Assembly: GCA_012960465.1 (NCBI GenBank)
Contig: DUBF01000151.1
Coordinates: 17,139 to 81,138 of the forward strand
Reading direction: 5' to 3'
Source: Rhodospirillales bacterium
Lineage (GTDB): Bacteria > Pseudomonadota > Alphaproteobacteria > Rhodospirillales > UBA2165
Length of the DNA stretch: 64,000 nt
In this document: positions 17,860 through 26,823 of the stretch, one piece after another
Layout of the letters: the number at the start of each line of letters is the position of its first letter
Position numbering within the stretch: position 1 is the first letter of the stretch
Translations under genes and position numbers: made by a program
Notes under the pieces: model-generated
What the model was told of the DNA's origin: nothing
Databases searched by the model: none
Seen by the model: only the letters and a program-made list of their open reading frames with translations

Positions 17860-18333
17860 TTATAAATCGTTGTTTTTAATATGCATCAGCAATCCTTCGG
17901 AGGCGTCCTCAATTAGATCGAGGACCAGGTCAAAGCCGTCTGGGCTACTATAATAGGGATCTGGGACATCTAACTGATTTAGATGGGGCGCAAACTCTAA
18001 AAATCGAAAAAGTTTATTTTGCATCTCTTCAGGAATCAGTTTTTGAAGTGTTAAAATATTGTCTGTGTCCATTGCCAGAAGATAATCTGATTCGATAACG
18101 TCTAGATTATTGATTAGTCGGGACCGTTGATTGGAAATATCGTAGCCCCTTTGGGCGGCAAATTCTTGTGAGCGCGTATCTGGGGGATTTCCCACGTGCC
18201 ATGATCCTGTTCCAACAGAGTCAATTTCAATTTTATCTTCCAAACAATTAATTTGGATATGTTTCCTAAAAACACCTTCTGCCGTCGGTGACCGACAAAT
18301 GTTTCCTAGGCAAACAAAAAGAACCTTGACCAA
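17860..18333 (-). CDS. Low-molecular-weight protein-tyrosine phosphatase
   Basis: Cytoplasmic phosphatase of the LMW-PTP/arsenate reductase fold. The P-loop CLGNICRS lies at the N-terminus and the general-acid Asp is in VPDPYYSS near residue 124. The frame reaches up to GTG 18339, but an excellent AAGGAGG (18339-18345) overlaps that codon; the TTG at 18333 is 5 nt after it, so I place the start there (157 residues, MVKVLFVCLGNICRS). The gene is divergent from the sirtuin gene, with only 28 nt between the two starts. No tyrosine kinase or exopolysaccharide gene is near, so the target protein is unknown. Confidence 0.87.
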   Translation of the reverse strand: MVKVLFVCLGNICRSPTAEGVFRKHIQINCLEDKIEIDSVGTGSWHVGNPPDTRSQEFAAQRGYDISNQRSRLINNLDVIESDYLLAMDTDNILTLQKLIPEEMQNKLFRFLEFAPHLNQLDVPDPYYSSPDGFDLVLDLIEDASEGLLMHIKNNDL

Positions 18334-18361
18334 AACCACCTCCTTCTATCGGATACTCTAC

Positions 18362-19108
18362 ATGGATGACACTCAATGGGAAATTGTTATATTAACGGGT
18401 GCTGGAATTTCCCAGGAATCTGGCCTTGATACTTTTCGCGATAAGGGGGGTATTTGGTCAAAGGTTAACATCGAAGATGTCGCGACACCAAACGCTTATC
18501 AAAAACACCCTAAGAGAGTCCAAGAATTTTATAACGCTCGACGGAGACCGCTAATTGAAGGTCTTATAAAACCCAATGCTGCTCACAATGCCTTGGCTCG
18601 GTTAGAAAAAGAATGGTCTTCCGAAAATAGAGGGAAAGTGACAATAGTAACCCAAAATATTGACAATCTTCATGAGATGGCTGGTTCTAAAAATCTTATT
18701 CATATGCACGGTGAAATTTTAAAAGCACGATGTCAAAAGTGCGGTAACATATTGATTTGCAATACTGATCTGGGGTTTGAAGAGGTTTGTCCTGAATGCA
18801 CTGGAAAAGATGTTTTACGCCCCCACGTTGTTTGGTTTGGTGAGATGCCATTGGAGATGGATCATATTTATGCATTACTGGAAAAATGTGCCTTATTTAT
18901 TTCAATCGGCACTTCAGGAAATGTCTACCCGGCGGCCGGCTTTGTCCAGTTTGTTGGTGTAAATTTAAATGTTTATAAAATAGAATTAAATCTTGAGCCC
19001 TCAGAGGGTGCAACGCTGTTTGATGAAGCGCGCTACGGCGCCGCGACCGACCCCATCCCACTTTTTGTTGAGGAATTACTATTGAATGGTATCCCTTCCA
19101 GAAATTAG
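18362..19108 (+). CDS. cobB: NAD-dependent protein deacylase, sirtuin (CobB type)
   Basis: Sir2-family enzyme that removes acetyl or succinyl groups from lysines using NAD+. Seen: GAGIS (13-17), FRDKGGIW, TQNIDNLH (97-104), catalytic His in HMHGE (114-118), zinc Cys pairs at 124/127 and 143/146, GTSGNVYPAAGF. FYNARRR (56-62) carries the Tyr-x-x-Arg pair that marks class III desuccinylases, the same as E. coli CobB. I use ATG 18362 (248 residues); upstream extension to 18299 would overlap the phosphatase start and is not family-like. It lies divergent to the phosphatase gene; both are protein-modification erasers. Confidence 0.9.
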   Translation: MDDTQWEIVILTGAGISQESGLDTFRDKGGIWSKVNIEDVATPNAYQKHPKRVQEFYNARRRPLIEGLIKPNAAHNALARLEKEWSSENRGKVTIVTQNIDNLHEMAGSKNLIHMHGEILKARCQKCGNILICNTDLGFEEVCPECTGKDVLRPHVVWFGEMPLEMDHIYALLEKCALFISIGTSGNVYPAAGFVQFVGVNLNVYKIELNLEPSEGATLFDEARYGAATDPIPLFVEELLLNGIPSRN

Positions 19109-19231
19109 TGGCTGTAGAAAATGTAAAGAAAACCTTCCGCTAGGCTAAGTCCGATAGCATTCGATAATAATACTGCAGAAATCCTTATTATTAGGCACGT
19201 ATCAAAGACTTATTGTCTTAGAGATTATATA

Positions 19232-20134
19232 TTATTTCTTTTTATCTTTATAGGCTACGGTAGCCTCGCGTTGAGCAATATAAAGGGTTGAACCAATAAT
19301 TACGGATGTTCCAACCCAAGTCCAAATATCTGGGATTTCTCCATAAATGCCAAAGCCTACAGCTGCAACCATTAACAGGCGTATATAATCATAAGGTAGT
19401 ACCGCAGATGCATCAGCGATGGCAAATGATCGCGTATAGGCTAGATGTGCCAAGGTTGAAAAAATACCAATACCTATCATCCAGAATAAGGTTTCAAGCG
19501 ACGGCGTTTTCCAAAAGAAAATGGCCGCACCTAGTGATAGAGGTGTTGAAAATATACCCATATACAAGACAATTGTCTCTGGTGATTCTGTCCGGTTTAG
19601 CACCTTTACCAGCAAAGCTGAATTTGCGATGAAGATTGCGCCACCAATCGCATATAAAGCTGGAAGTGAAATAGTTTCTATTCCGGGCCTTAAAATGATC
19701 AATGTACCTATGAAACCTGCGGCCAGTGCCCACCAACGTCTTCGCCCAACAATCTCGCCTAAAAATAATACTGCACCAAGCGTTGCAAATAGTGGTGCCG
19801 TATATCCAAGTGCCGTTGCCTCTGCTAGAGGCAAGTAGATCATGGAAGCAAACCAAAATATTGCACCAATATAACTGGAGAGACCTCTCGCAAATAGTAT
19901 GGGTAGATTTTTAGCTTTTAAACCAATCAAACCTCGTCGCATCATCCATGGGACCATAATAATTAAACTAATGAAATATCGAAAAAAAACAATCTCTAGG
20001 ACATGGACCTCTTTATTAGCCATACGAATCATGACACCTATAAAAGTAAAAAAAATACCAGCAAGGATCATCCAAATACCTCCGCGAATTGTTGCTGGCA
20101 GGCTTTTGAATTTGGATTTTAAATGTTGATGCAC
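19232..20134 (-). CDS. EamA/DMT-family transporter
   Basis: Third DMT carrier, 300 residues, about ten membrane segments. Family stretches: LPATIRGGIWMILAGIFF at the first helix, VLEIVFFRYFISLIIMVPW, YLPLAEATALGYTAPLFATL, GRRRWWALAAGFIGTLIILRPG, and IADASAVLPYDYIRLL in the second half. It lies 9 nt after the stop of a close paralogue (20144-20989) with nearly the same block order, so the two come from a tandem duplication and are probably cotranscribed. They might work as a pair, as in small two-gene exporters, though each has full DMT length. Substrate unknown. Confidence 0.88.
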   Translation of the reverse strand: MHQHLKSKFKSLPATIRGGIWMILAGIFFTFIGVMIRMANKEVHVLEIVFFRYFISLIIMVPWMMRRGLIGLKAKNLPILFARGLSSYIGAIFWFASMIYLPLAEATALGYTAPLFATLGAVLFLGEIVGRRRWWALAAGFIGTLIILRPGIETISLPALYAIGGAIFIANSALLVKVLNRTESPETIVLYMGIFSTPLSLGAAIFFWKTPSLETLFWMIGIGIFSTLAHLAYTRSFAIADASAVLPYDYIRLLMVAAVGFGIYGEIPDIWTWVGTSVIIGSTLYIAQREATVAYKDKKK

Positions 20135-20143
20135 GAAATTATC

Positions 20144-20989
20144 CTAACGCATTTCTTTGGCGGCAGGCTCACTGTTTTGCGATTCCCTACGAGTTATATA
20201 AATCGTTGAAGCAAAAATAATTGATCCACCGATCCAAGTCCAAATGTCTGGCATTTTGTTGAATAAGAAAAATCCGATAACAGCCGCAAAAATTAGCCGG
20301 CAATAATCAAAAGGAATTACCGCAGTTACATCGGTCGCGGCAAGTGCACGGTTGAATAGGAGGTGTCCAAAAGTTGCTGTTGTACCAACACTGATGAGCC
20401 AAATCCATGCCTCCGGACTTGGCCAGACCCAAACAAAAAGCGCGGGAATTAGGGATAGTGGGGTTAAAAATAATGCCATAAATAGAACCATCGTTGTCGG
20501 CGATTCAGTATGACTTAATATTTTTACAGGCATAAATCCACCTGCAACAAAAATCGCACCAGCAATGATGTACAAAGATTCTGGGGTAACAATTTGAAGT
20601 CCCGGACGTAAGATTATAACAGCACCAAGCAAACCAATTAAAATTGCAACAAATCGTCTCAGACGTACGATTTCATGTAAAAACAAAATCGCACCCAATG
20701 TAGCAAATAAAGGGGCAGTAAATGCGAGGGAGGTTGCTTCGGCCAGTGGAAGAACTCCAAAACCAGCAAACCAAAAGAACATTGAAATTAATCCTCCTAC
20801 GGCGCGAAGAAAATGTATGCTGAGTTTTTTTGTTTTTAAACCTCCAATACCTATTTTAATTAACCATGGTAACATGATGACTAAATTTATAAAATTTCGG
20901 AAAAAAACCACTTCAAGAGTTGGGATTTCTCGCAATGCTTGCCGGATTGATGCACCTAAGCCGGCAAAAAAAATTGCAGAAGCCAGCAT
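20144..20989 (-). CDS. EamA/DMT-family transporter, N-terminus uncertain
   Basis: Fourth DMT carrier, paralogue of its neighbour: TLEVVFFRNFINLVIMLPW, VLPLAEATSLAFTAPLFATL, RRFVAILIGLLGAVIILRPG and ATDVTAVIPFDYCRLI match block for block. The first usable start is ATG 20989, giving 281 residues. Recognisable homology continues upstream: the codons before it read APTTRGAIW, equal to the PATIRGGIW of the neighbour, back to a stop at 21044-21046 with no ATG, GTG or TTG between. An ATG at 21056 opens a neighbouring frame and would join this one if a single base were lost from the run of four A at 21029-21032. A real frameshift, sequencing error or rare ATT start are all possible. Confidence 0.83.
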   Translation of the reverse strand: MLASAIFFAGLGASIRQALREIPTLEVVFFRNFINLVIMLPWLIKIGIGGLKTKKLSIHFLRAVGGLISMFFWFAGFGVLPLAEATSLAFTAPLFATLGAILFLHEIVRLRRFVAILIGLLGAVIILRPGLQIVTPESLYIIAGAIFVAGGFMPVKILSHTESPTTMVLFMALFLTPLSLIPALFVWVWPSPEAWIWLISVGTTATFGHLLFNRALAATDVTAVIPFDYCRLIFAAVIGFFLFNKMPDIWTWIGGSIIFASTIYITRRESQNSEPAAKEMR

Positions 20990-21205
20990 CCAAATTGCCC
21001 CGCGAGTGGTAGGCGCGATATCTAACCATTTTGTTAATGAAATTTATTTGGAACATTAACTTTGTGTAAGCTAGAAATTTATTAAAAACCAGCAAGTTTG
21101 CATTTAAATATTTGGATTTATACCTTTCATCAAAGTGTGGCGTCATACGAGATATAAGATATAATCTCTCTAAAATGGATGAAATTATTTTCTTGGTGAG
21201 AAACT

Positions 21206-23170
21206 GTGAGTGATCAAAACACAAAGATTTTATGGGAACCTTCTCACGAGAGAATTAGGGAATCCAATATTATAGCTTTTATTGAGGCTATTGAATCCGA
21301 TTGGAAGACCAACATAGATGATTTTGAGGGGCTTTATGAATTTTCAGTTCAAGAGTCGGAAAAATTTTGGCAATCTTTGATAAGTTTCGCAGGCGTCATT
21401 GCTGAAACATGGGGCAAAAATGTAATAAAAGATCCAGGTAAGATGCCTGGGGCCGTGTGGTTTCCCGATGCAAAACTTAACTATGCAGAAAATTTATTAC
21501 GGCGTAAGGATGTTTCGGATGCGTTAGTTTTTTGGGGTGAAGATAAAGTAAAATCAAGGTTTAGTCACAAAGAATTATTTGATGAAGTTTCTCGCATAGC
21601 ACAGGCCATGCGGGCTAAGGGCATTGTTGCAGGTGATCGGGTTGGTGGTTATATGCCGAATATGCCCCAAACGATTATTGCGATGTTGGCCGCTGTTAGT
21701 ATAGGCGCTATTTGGTCGTCGTGCTCACCTGATTTTGGTGTTCAGGGTGTGCTGGATCGATTTGGTCAAATTGAACCAAAAATGATTTTTGTGTGTGATG
21801 GTTATTTTTATGGCGGTAAAGCCCACAATATCCTCGAAAAAACCTCTGAAATATTGAGGCATTTACCTTCGGTCAAGTTTACAGTTGTTGTGCCGTATTG
21901 TCATTCTTCGCCGGTAATTGAGGGTGTTTCTAATAGTATTCTATGGGGTGACTTTATTGCTGATTTTGGAGCCTCAGAAATCGAGTTTGCCCGCCTACCA
22001 TTTAACCACCCCCTCTACATTATGTACTCATCAGGCACAACTGGAGTGCCAAAATGTATTGTACACGGTGCTGGGGGCACATTGTTGAAACATCTTTCTG
22101 AGCATTTGTTGCATTCAGATGAAAAGCCAGGTGACCGTGTATTCTATTTTACCACTTGCGGTTGGATGATGTGGAACTGGTTGGTATCTGGGCTCGCCTG
22201 TGAAGCCACACTATTATTATATGATGGTTCCCCATTTTATCCTGATGGTAATATTATTTTTAATTATGCAGATGCCGAAGGTATGACCCACTTCGGTACC
22301 TCGGCAAAGTATATCGATGCGGTAAAGAAAGCCGAGCTTAAACCTAAGAACTCCCACGATCTCAGCATGCTGAAATCTATGATGTCAACGGGCTCCCCTC
22401 TGGTACCGGAGAGTTTTGACTATGTTTATGAAAATATTAAATCTGATCTTCATTTAGCATCTATATCTGGAGGCACAGATATTGTTGGCTGTTTCGTTTT
22501 AGGTAATCCAATTGGCCCGGTTTGGCGGGGTGAAATCCAGACCCGTGCGTTAGGTTTGGCTGTTGACGTCTTTGATGAGTTTGGCAACTCTTTGCAGGAA
22601 GAAGCGGGTGATCTTGTTTGCACAAAGCCGTTCCCTTCGATGCCTGTTGGTTTTTGGGCAGATGAGGATGGTGAGAAATATAAATCTGCTTATTTTAAGA
22701 ATTACCCCAACGTTTGGTGTCATGGCGATTGGGTGGAATTGACGGAACGGGGAGGTATGGTAATTTATGGGCGTTCTGATGCGACGCTTAACCCGGGTGG
22801 TGTTCGAATTGGTACGGCTGAAATTTATCGTCAGGTCGAACAGTTTGATGAAGTAATAGAAGGATTGTGTATTGGACAGATATGGGATGGTGACACGAGG
22901 GTGGTTTTATTTGTAGTGATGAGAGATGGGTCTACTCTGACAGATGTTCTTCAAGATGCTATCCGTCTACGTATTCGTAAGAATTGCACCCCTCGCCATG
23001 TTCCAGAAATTATTATTTGTGTACCAGATATACCACGAACTAAGTCAGGAAAAATTACTGAACTGGCTGTACGAAATATAATAGAAGGTCGCCCAATTAA
23101 AAATGCTGAAGCTTTAGCTAATGCAGAATCACTCAAGTTTTTTGAGAATTTACCTGATTTAATAAAATAG
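21206..23170 (+). CDS. Acetoacetyl-CoA synthetase (acetoacetate-CoA ligase)
   Basis: Cytoplasmic ANL-superfamily ligase that activates acetoacetate with ATP and CoA, feeding ketone bodies or PHB breakdown products into acetyl-CoA. Seen: ACAS_N region with WFPDAKLNYAENLL, A3 loop YSSGTTGVPK (274-283), CGWMMWNWLVSGL, SISGGTDIVGCF, GRSDATLNPGGVRIGTAEIY and the catalytic Lys616 in PRTKSGKITE. Length 654 and the SGGTDIVG/CIVHGAGG wording are those of AacS rather than acetyl-CoA synthetase. Start GTG 21206, with GGTGAG a few bases upstream. It goes with isocitrate lyase downstream in supporting growth on C2/C4 acids, although the genes are 6 kb apart. Confidence 0.9.
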   Translation: MSDQNTKILWEPSHERIRESNIIAFIEAIESDWKTNIDDFEGLYEFSVQESEKFWQSLISFAGVIAETWGKNVIKDPGKMPGAVWFPDAKLNYAENLLRRKDVSDALVFWGEDKVKSRFSHKELFDEVSRIAQAMRAKGIVAGDRVGGYMPNMPQTIIAMLAAVSIGAIWSSCSPDFGVQGVLDRFGQIEPKMIFVCDGYFYGGKAHNILEKTSEILRHLPSVKFTVVVPYCHSSPVIEGVSNSILWGDFIADFGASEIEFARLPFNHPLYIMYSSGTTGVPKCIVHGAGGTLLKHLSEHLLHSDEKPGDRVFYFTTCGWMMWNWLVSGLACEATLLLYDGSPFYPDGNIIFNYADAEGMTHFGTSAKYIDAVKKAELKPKNSHDLSMLKSMMSTGSPLVPESFDYVYENIKSDLHLASISGGTDIVGCFVLGNPIGPVWRGEIQTRALGLAVDVFDEFGNSLQEEAGDLVCTKPFPSMPVGFWADEDGEKYKSAYFKNYPNVWCHGDWVELTERGGMVIYGRSDATLNPGGVRIGTAEIYRQVEQFDEVIEGLCIGQIWDGDTRVVLFVVMRDGSTLTDVLQDAIRLRIRKNCTPRHVPEIIICVPDIPRTKSGKITELAVRNIIEGRPIKNAEALANAESLKFFENLPDLIK

Positions 23171-23296
23171 TGTCAGCAATGTTTGTTTTGGGGTAAAGGT
23201 TTTCCTGTATAGTTTAGACTTGTTTGCGCTAAATCCTTTTGGTCGTTAATGTTTCTAGTATTACCAATGTGTATTTTAGAGTCGCGGGAGAGAGAT

Positions 23297-24529
23297 GTGT
23301 CTAAAGCCATAACAGAGAAAATCACGGGGAAGGTATACTTAATAGTTTTCTGCTCTAGCATGGTTATCTTACTTTCTATGGGCGTTCGCCAAAGTTTTGG
23401 TTTGTTTCAGACACCCATTTCAGAAGCTTTTGGAATTGGTATTGTGGCTTTTTCGCTTTCACTTGCCCTGCAAAACCTTATCTGGGGAATTGCACAGCCT
23501 ATTGTAGGAGCACTAGCAGATAAGTTTGGCTCTGGGCGCGTCATTGCTGTTGCAGGGGCTTTTCAGTCTTTAGGTCTAGTTTGGCTTGCTTATGCCGACC
23601 AGGTTTGGGAGCTTCATGCCAGTGCCGGTATTTTAATCGGCATTACCGGGGCAGGTACTACTTGGGCAGTTTTAATGTCTGTTATAGCACGTAACGTTCC
23701 AGTTAGTCGCCGTAGTTTCTTTTTTGGTATCGCCAGCGGCACCGGCACCGGGGGCCAGATTTTATTGGCGCCCTTCAATCAATATACTATTAATACGTAT
23801 GGATGGCAGGAGGCTCTTCTCATCCTCGCGGTCATGCTTTTATTGACAATACCTTTAGCCTACATTCTAAGAGGTAAAAATTTAGATGGTGCCAAACAAC
23901 ATGCTGAGACACTTCTGCAAGCCCTAGATCGAGCACGGAAACATTCAGGGTATTTATTCCTTGCTGCTGGATTTTTTGTTTGTGGTTTCCACGTCATGTT
24001 TATAATGGCCCACCTGCCAACATATCTCCAAAACCAAAATATGCCCGATTGGTTGCCAGGAACAGCTATTAGTGTGATTGGAATAACAAACTTATTGGGA
24101 ACTATTTTAGCTGGGTATCTCGGTGATAAATATAGTAAAAAATATTTATTAAGTACTATCTATTTTCTTCGATCGATCGTTATTACAGCTTTTATCCTCT
24201 TTCCTATATCCAGTACCTCAGTTCTAGTTTTTTGCTTTTGTATTGGGTTTTTGTGGTTGGCCACTGTTCCTCTAACGAATGCTTTGGTGGGGCAAATTTT
24301 TGGAATAAGGTACCTAGCCACTTTATCTGGAATTGTGTTTTGCTCTCATCAGATGGGTGCTTTCACATCAGTTTGGATGGGTGGTTATTTATTTGATTCG
24401 TTAGGTTCATATGATTTGGTATGGCAAATTGCTATTGCTTTAGGAATATTAGCAGCCTTACTTCATTTGCCTATTAACGAATCAGCCACACTTCCTGCTT
24501 CAGCAACAGCAACAGCAGCAGTTAAGTGA
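23297..24529 (+). CDS. MFS transporter (OFA/monocarboxylate-like)
   Basis: Inner-membrane carrier with about twelve segments. MGVRQSFGLFQTPISEAFGI, QPIVGALADKFGSGRVIAVAG (motif A) and GITGAGTTWAVLMSVIARNVP are typical of the oxalate/formate-antiporter and monocarboxylate branch. The frame begins at ATG 23249, but GGAG (23287-23290) lies 6 nt before GTG 23297, so I use that start (410 residues). An acid substrate would fit the acetoacetyl-CoA synthetase immediately upstream on the same strand (126 nt gap), suggesting uptake of acetoacetate or a related acid; this is inference. The C-terminal tail is a low-complexity Ala-Thr stretch encoded by CAACAG-like repeats. Confidence 0.83.
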   Translation: MSKAITEKITGKVYLIVFCSSMVILLSMGVRQSFGLFQTPISEAFGIGIVAFSLSLALQNLIWGIAQPIVGALADKFGSGRVIAVAGAFQSLGLVWLAYADQVWELHASAGILIGITGAGTTWAVLMSVIARNVPVSRRSFFFGIASGTGTGGQILLAPFNQYTINTYGWQEALLILAVMLLLTIPLAYILRGKNLDGAKQHAETLLQALDRARKHSGYLFLAAGFFVCGFHVMFIMAHLPTYLQNQNMPDWLPGTAISVIGITNLLGTILAGYLGDKYSKKYLLSTIYFLRSIVITAFILFPISSTSVLVFCFCIGFLWLATVPLTNALVGQIFGIRYLATLSGIVFCSHQMGAFTSVWMGGYLFDSLGSYDLVWQIAIALGILAALLHLPINESATLPASATATAAVK

Positions 24530-24612
24530 CCAGGTGTTCTAGGCCTTTTACTTAGAATAAAATAATTTATTAGATTATATTGCAATTCAATTAGTTTCTT
24601 CGGGAGATAATA

Positions 24613-25188
24613 TTGCGGGGTTATTTTGGAATTGGTGCTGAAAGAATTAGTAAAACTATGAATGTGGGGAGTTTGTTCCGCACTGCCCACGCCTTTGGCG
24701 CAGATTTTATGTTCACGGTAAATGCTACGTATACGCGTCGAGAAGGTCGACGTTCCGACACATCTGACGCAACTACACATGTACCTTTTTATAGCTTTCC
24801 AACGATTGACAATATGGTTCTTCCGCAAGGTTGTGTTTTAGTTGGAGTTGAACTCATTGAGGGTGCAATTGATTTACCGAGTTTCCATCATCCGCATCGG
24901 GCGGCGTATATTTTAGGGCCGGAACGTGGTGAGTTGTCATCAGAAATGGTTGAGAAATGTGCCTATACAATTAAAATCCCCACACAATTTTGTATAAATG
25001 TGGGTCTTGCCGGCGCAATTGTGATGTATGATAGGGTAAAATCTCTGGGTAAATTTGCGCGTAGGCCACTTTCTGCGGGGAACGAGCCGGAAAATCTACC
25101 TGAACATTTTTATGGTGGACCATCTGTAAGAAAGAAGATGAATGAGTATTTGGATATACCACCTAATGATGAACACTATAGATCTTAG
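24613..25188 (+). CDS. SpoU/TrmH-family RNA 2'-O-methyltransferase
   Basis: SPOUT-fold methyltransferase that methylates a ribose 2'-OH in tRNA or rRNA with SAM. Seen: motif 1 region with MNVGSLFRTAHAFGADFMF, motif 2 ILGPERGELSSE and motif 3 IPTQFCINVGLAGAIVMYDR, together the knotted SAM site. Length 191 matches the short alphaproteobacterial group without an RNA-binding extension. It starts at TTG 24613, backed by GGGAG at 24602-24606; the first residues MRGYFGIGAERISK are the family's normal N-terminus, whereas the ATG at 24658 would remove motif 1. Six nt separate it from ialB, then rlmN, so it may share an RNA-modification transcript. Confidence 0.86.
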   Translation: MRGYFGIGAERISKTMNVGSLFRTAHAFGADFMFTVNATYTRREGRRSDTSDATTHVPFYSFPTIDNMVLPQGCVLVGVELIEGAIDLPSFHHPHRAAYILGPERGELSSEMVEKCAYTIKIPTQFCINVGLAGAIVMYDRVKSLGKFARRPLSAGNEPENLPEHFYGGPSVRKKMNEYLDIPPNDEHYRS

Positions 25189-25193
25189 AAATT

Positions 25194-25712
25194 ATGTTTA
25201 ACGTATTGAAAATAATATGTTTTAACGCAATTATATGGACCGGAATTTTAACGGTTCCAAATACAAGTTATGCCCAGACATTAATCAAAAATTTTGAAGA
25301 TTGGAGTGCCTTTTCCGATGGTAAAGGACAAAATAAAATTTGCTATATTGCTAGTGTACCAAAAAAAGAAACAGGTAAATATAATTCGCGTGGAAACACT
25401 TATATTCTTGTAACCCATCGTCCGGGAGAAAAAAAACGAGATATATTTGAATTGCGTGCGGGCTATGTTTTTAAGAAAGATAGTGAAGCCACGCTCAATA
25501 TTGATGGGCAACTTACTAAGTTATATACAGATCGTGGTACTGCATGGGCGGAAGACAAAGTCGAGCCTAAAATTCTTAAGATGTTGATCCGTGGTAAATC
25601 GATGACGGTGACGGGATTTTCGAAGCGAGGGACGAAAACTGAGGATATTTATTCTTTGATGGGATTTACGTCGGCCTATAAAGCGATCAGTAAGGCATGT
25701 GGTGTCAAATAA
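25194..25712 (+). CDS. Invasion-associated locus B (IalB) family protein
   Basis: Small exported protein of the IalB family, named from Bartonella but common in free-living alphaproteobacteria, where its role is unknown. Seen: signal peptide with cleavage after TSYA (residue 27), then IKNFEDWSAFSDGKGQNKICYIASVPKK and a beta-rich body with RGTAWAEDKVEPKILKMLIRGKSMTVTG, plus a C-terminal AISKACGVK. Two mature Cys residues (near 49 and the C-terminus) may form a disulfide. 172 residues. Its stop codon abuts the rlmN start with no spacer, so the two are translationally coupled; a link between function and rlmN is not evident. Confidence 0.85.
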   Translation: MFNVLKIICFNAIIWTGILTVPNTSYAQTLIKNFEDWSAFSDGKGQNKICYIASVPKKETGKYNSRGNTYILVTHRPGEKKRDIFELRAGYVFKKDSEATLNIDGQLTKLYTDRGTAWAEDKVEPKILKMLIRGKSMTVTGFSKRGTKTEDIYSLMGFTSAYKAISKACGVK

Positions 25713-26810
25713 ATGCTACGAGAAAAAAATAAGAAAAATTTAATTGGTGTTTCGCGCAACGAATTAGAAGTTGAACTAATTGAAATGGGTGAAAAAGCTT
25801 TTCGCACCAAGCAGCTTTGGCATTGGATTTATCATCAGGGCGAGACTGATTTTTCCAAGATGACTTCGTTAGGTAAAACGCTACGTGCCAAGCTTCAAGA
25901 TGATTATGTGCTCGTGAAACCAGAAATTGTTACTCAGCAAATATCTGAAGATACAACACACAAGTGGCTTTTGAAAACAGAAGATGGCAATGAAGTTGAA
26001 ACAGTCTTTATACCAGAAGATGATCGCGGGGCGCTTTGTGTTTCTTCTCAAGTTGGATGTACTTTAACGTGTTCATTTTGTCATACTGGCACTCAAAAGT
26101 TGGTTCGCAATTTAACCGCAGCTGAAATTGTTGGTCAGATGATGGTTGCACGTGATTCTTATGATGAGTGGCCGTCTGATGGCCATGATCGTAAGCTTAC
26201 TAATATAGTTATGATGGGGATGGGTGAGCCGCTCTATAATTTTGAAGAGGTCTCCAAGGCTCTAAGGATTATTATGGATGAGGAGGGAATTTCAATTTCT
26301 AGGCGGCGTATTACATTGTCGACGTCGGGTGTTGTCCCTTTGATTGAGCGCTGCGGTGAAGAATTAGGCGTTGGTTTGGCAGTTTCTTTGCACGCTGTTC
26401 ACGATGAATTACGCGATATTTTGGTGCCGATTAATAAAAAATATCCTATCAAAGAATTACTTGATGCTTGTCGCAGATATCCCGGTTCAAGTAATGCACG
26501 GCGTATTACTTTTGAATATGTCATGTTGAATGGTATTAATGATTCTGCCTCTGATGCAAAAGAACTAGCGCGTCTTTTATTAGATATACCCGCTAAAATT
26601 AATTTAATACCATTCAATAAATGGCCGGGTGTAGAATATGAATGCTCCTCCCACCATAAAATTAAACAATTCTCAGAAATTCTTAATGAGCGTGGTTTGA
26701 GTGCACCAATTAGAATGCCTCGTGGACGTGATATTATGGCGGCTTGTGGGCAATTAAAATCTGCCAGTAAGCAACCCCGAAGATATTCGGATAAACATTC
26801 CAATGTCTGA
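25713..26810 (+). CDS. rlmN: Dual-specificity 23S rRNA/tRNA C2-adenine methyltransferase RlmN
   Basis: Radical-SAM enzyme that methylates C2 of A2503 in 23S rRNA and A37 in some tRNAs, affecting translational fidelity. Seen: N-terminal accessory domain ([11 protein letters not shown]), the iron-sulfur motif Cys116-x3-Cys120-x2-Cys123 ([12 protein letters not shown]), [23 protein letters not shown], and the methylated Cys345 in MAACGQL. Length 365 is typical. It begins directly after the ialB stop, and its own Shine-Dalgarno must lie within the ialB 3' end. Confidence 0.95.
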   Translation: MLREKNKKNLIGVSRNELEVELIEMGEKAFRTKQLWHWIYHQGETDFSKMTSLGKTLRAKLQDDYVLVKPEIVTQQISEDTTHKWLLKTEDGNEVETVFIPEDDRGALCVSSQVGCTLTCSFCHTGTQKLVRNLTAAEIVGQMMVARDSYDEWPSDGHDRKLTNIVMMGMGEPLYNFEEVSKALRIIMDEEGISISRRRITLSTSGVVPLIERCGEELGVGLAVSLHAVHDELRDILVPINKKYPIKELLDACRRYPGSSNARRITFEYVMLNGINDSASDAKELARLLLDIPAKINLIPFNKWPGVEYECSSHHKIKQFSEILNERGLSAPIRMPRGRDIMAACGQLKSASKQPRRYSDKHSNV

Positions 26811-26823
26811 ATAAGGGCTTTTA

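Noticed and set aside
21041..21043. ATT as start codon of the fourth DMT gene
   Set aside because: ATT starts are very rare and no ribosome site precedes it; noted only as an alternative to a frameshift.
20913..21224. Minus-strand reading frame of about 100 codons across the start of the fourth DMT gene
   Set aside because: No protein-like pattern over most of it, and it overlaps the acetoacetyl-CoA synthetase start. Only its ATG at 21056 is of interest, for the frameshift question.
24463..24828. Minus-strand open frame of 121 codons over the MFS end and the SpoU methylase start
   Set aside because: It runs antisense through two recognisable genes and has no family resemblance.
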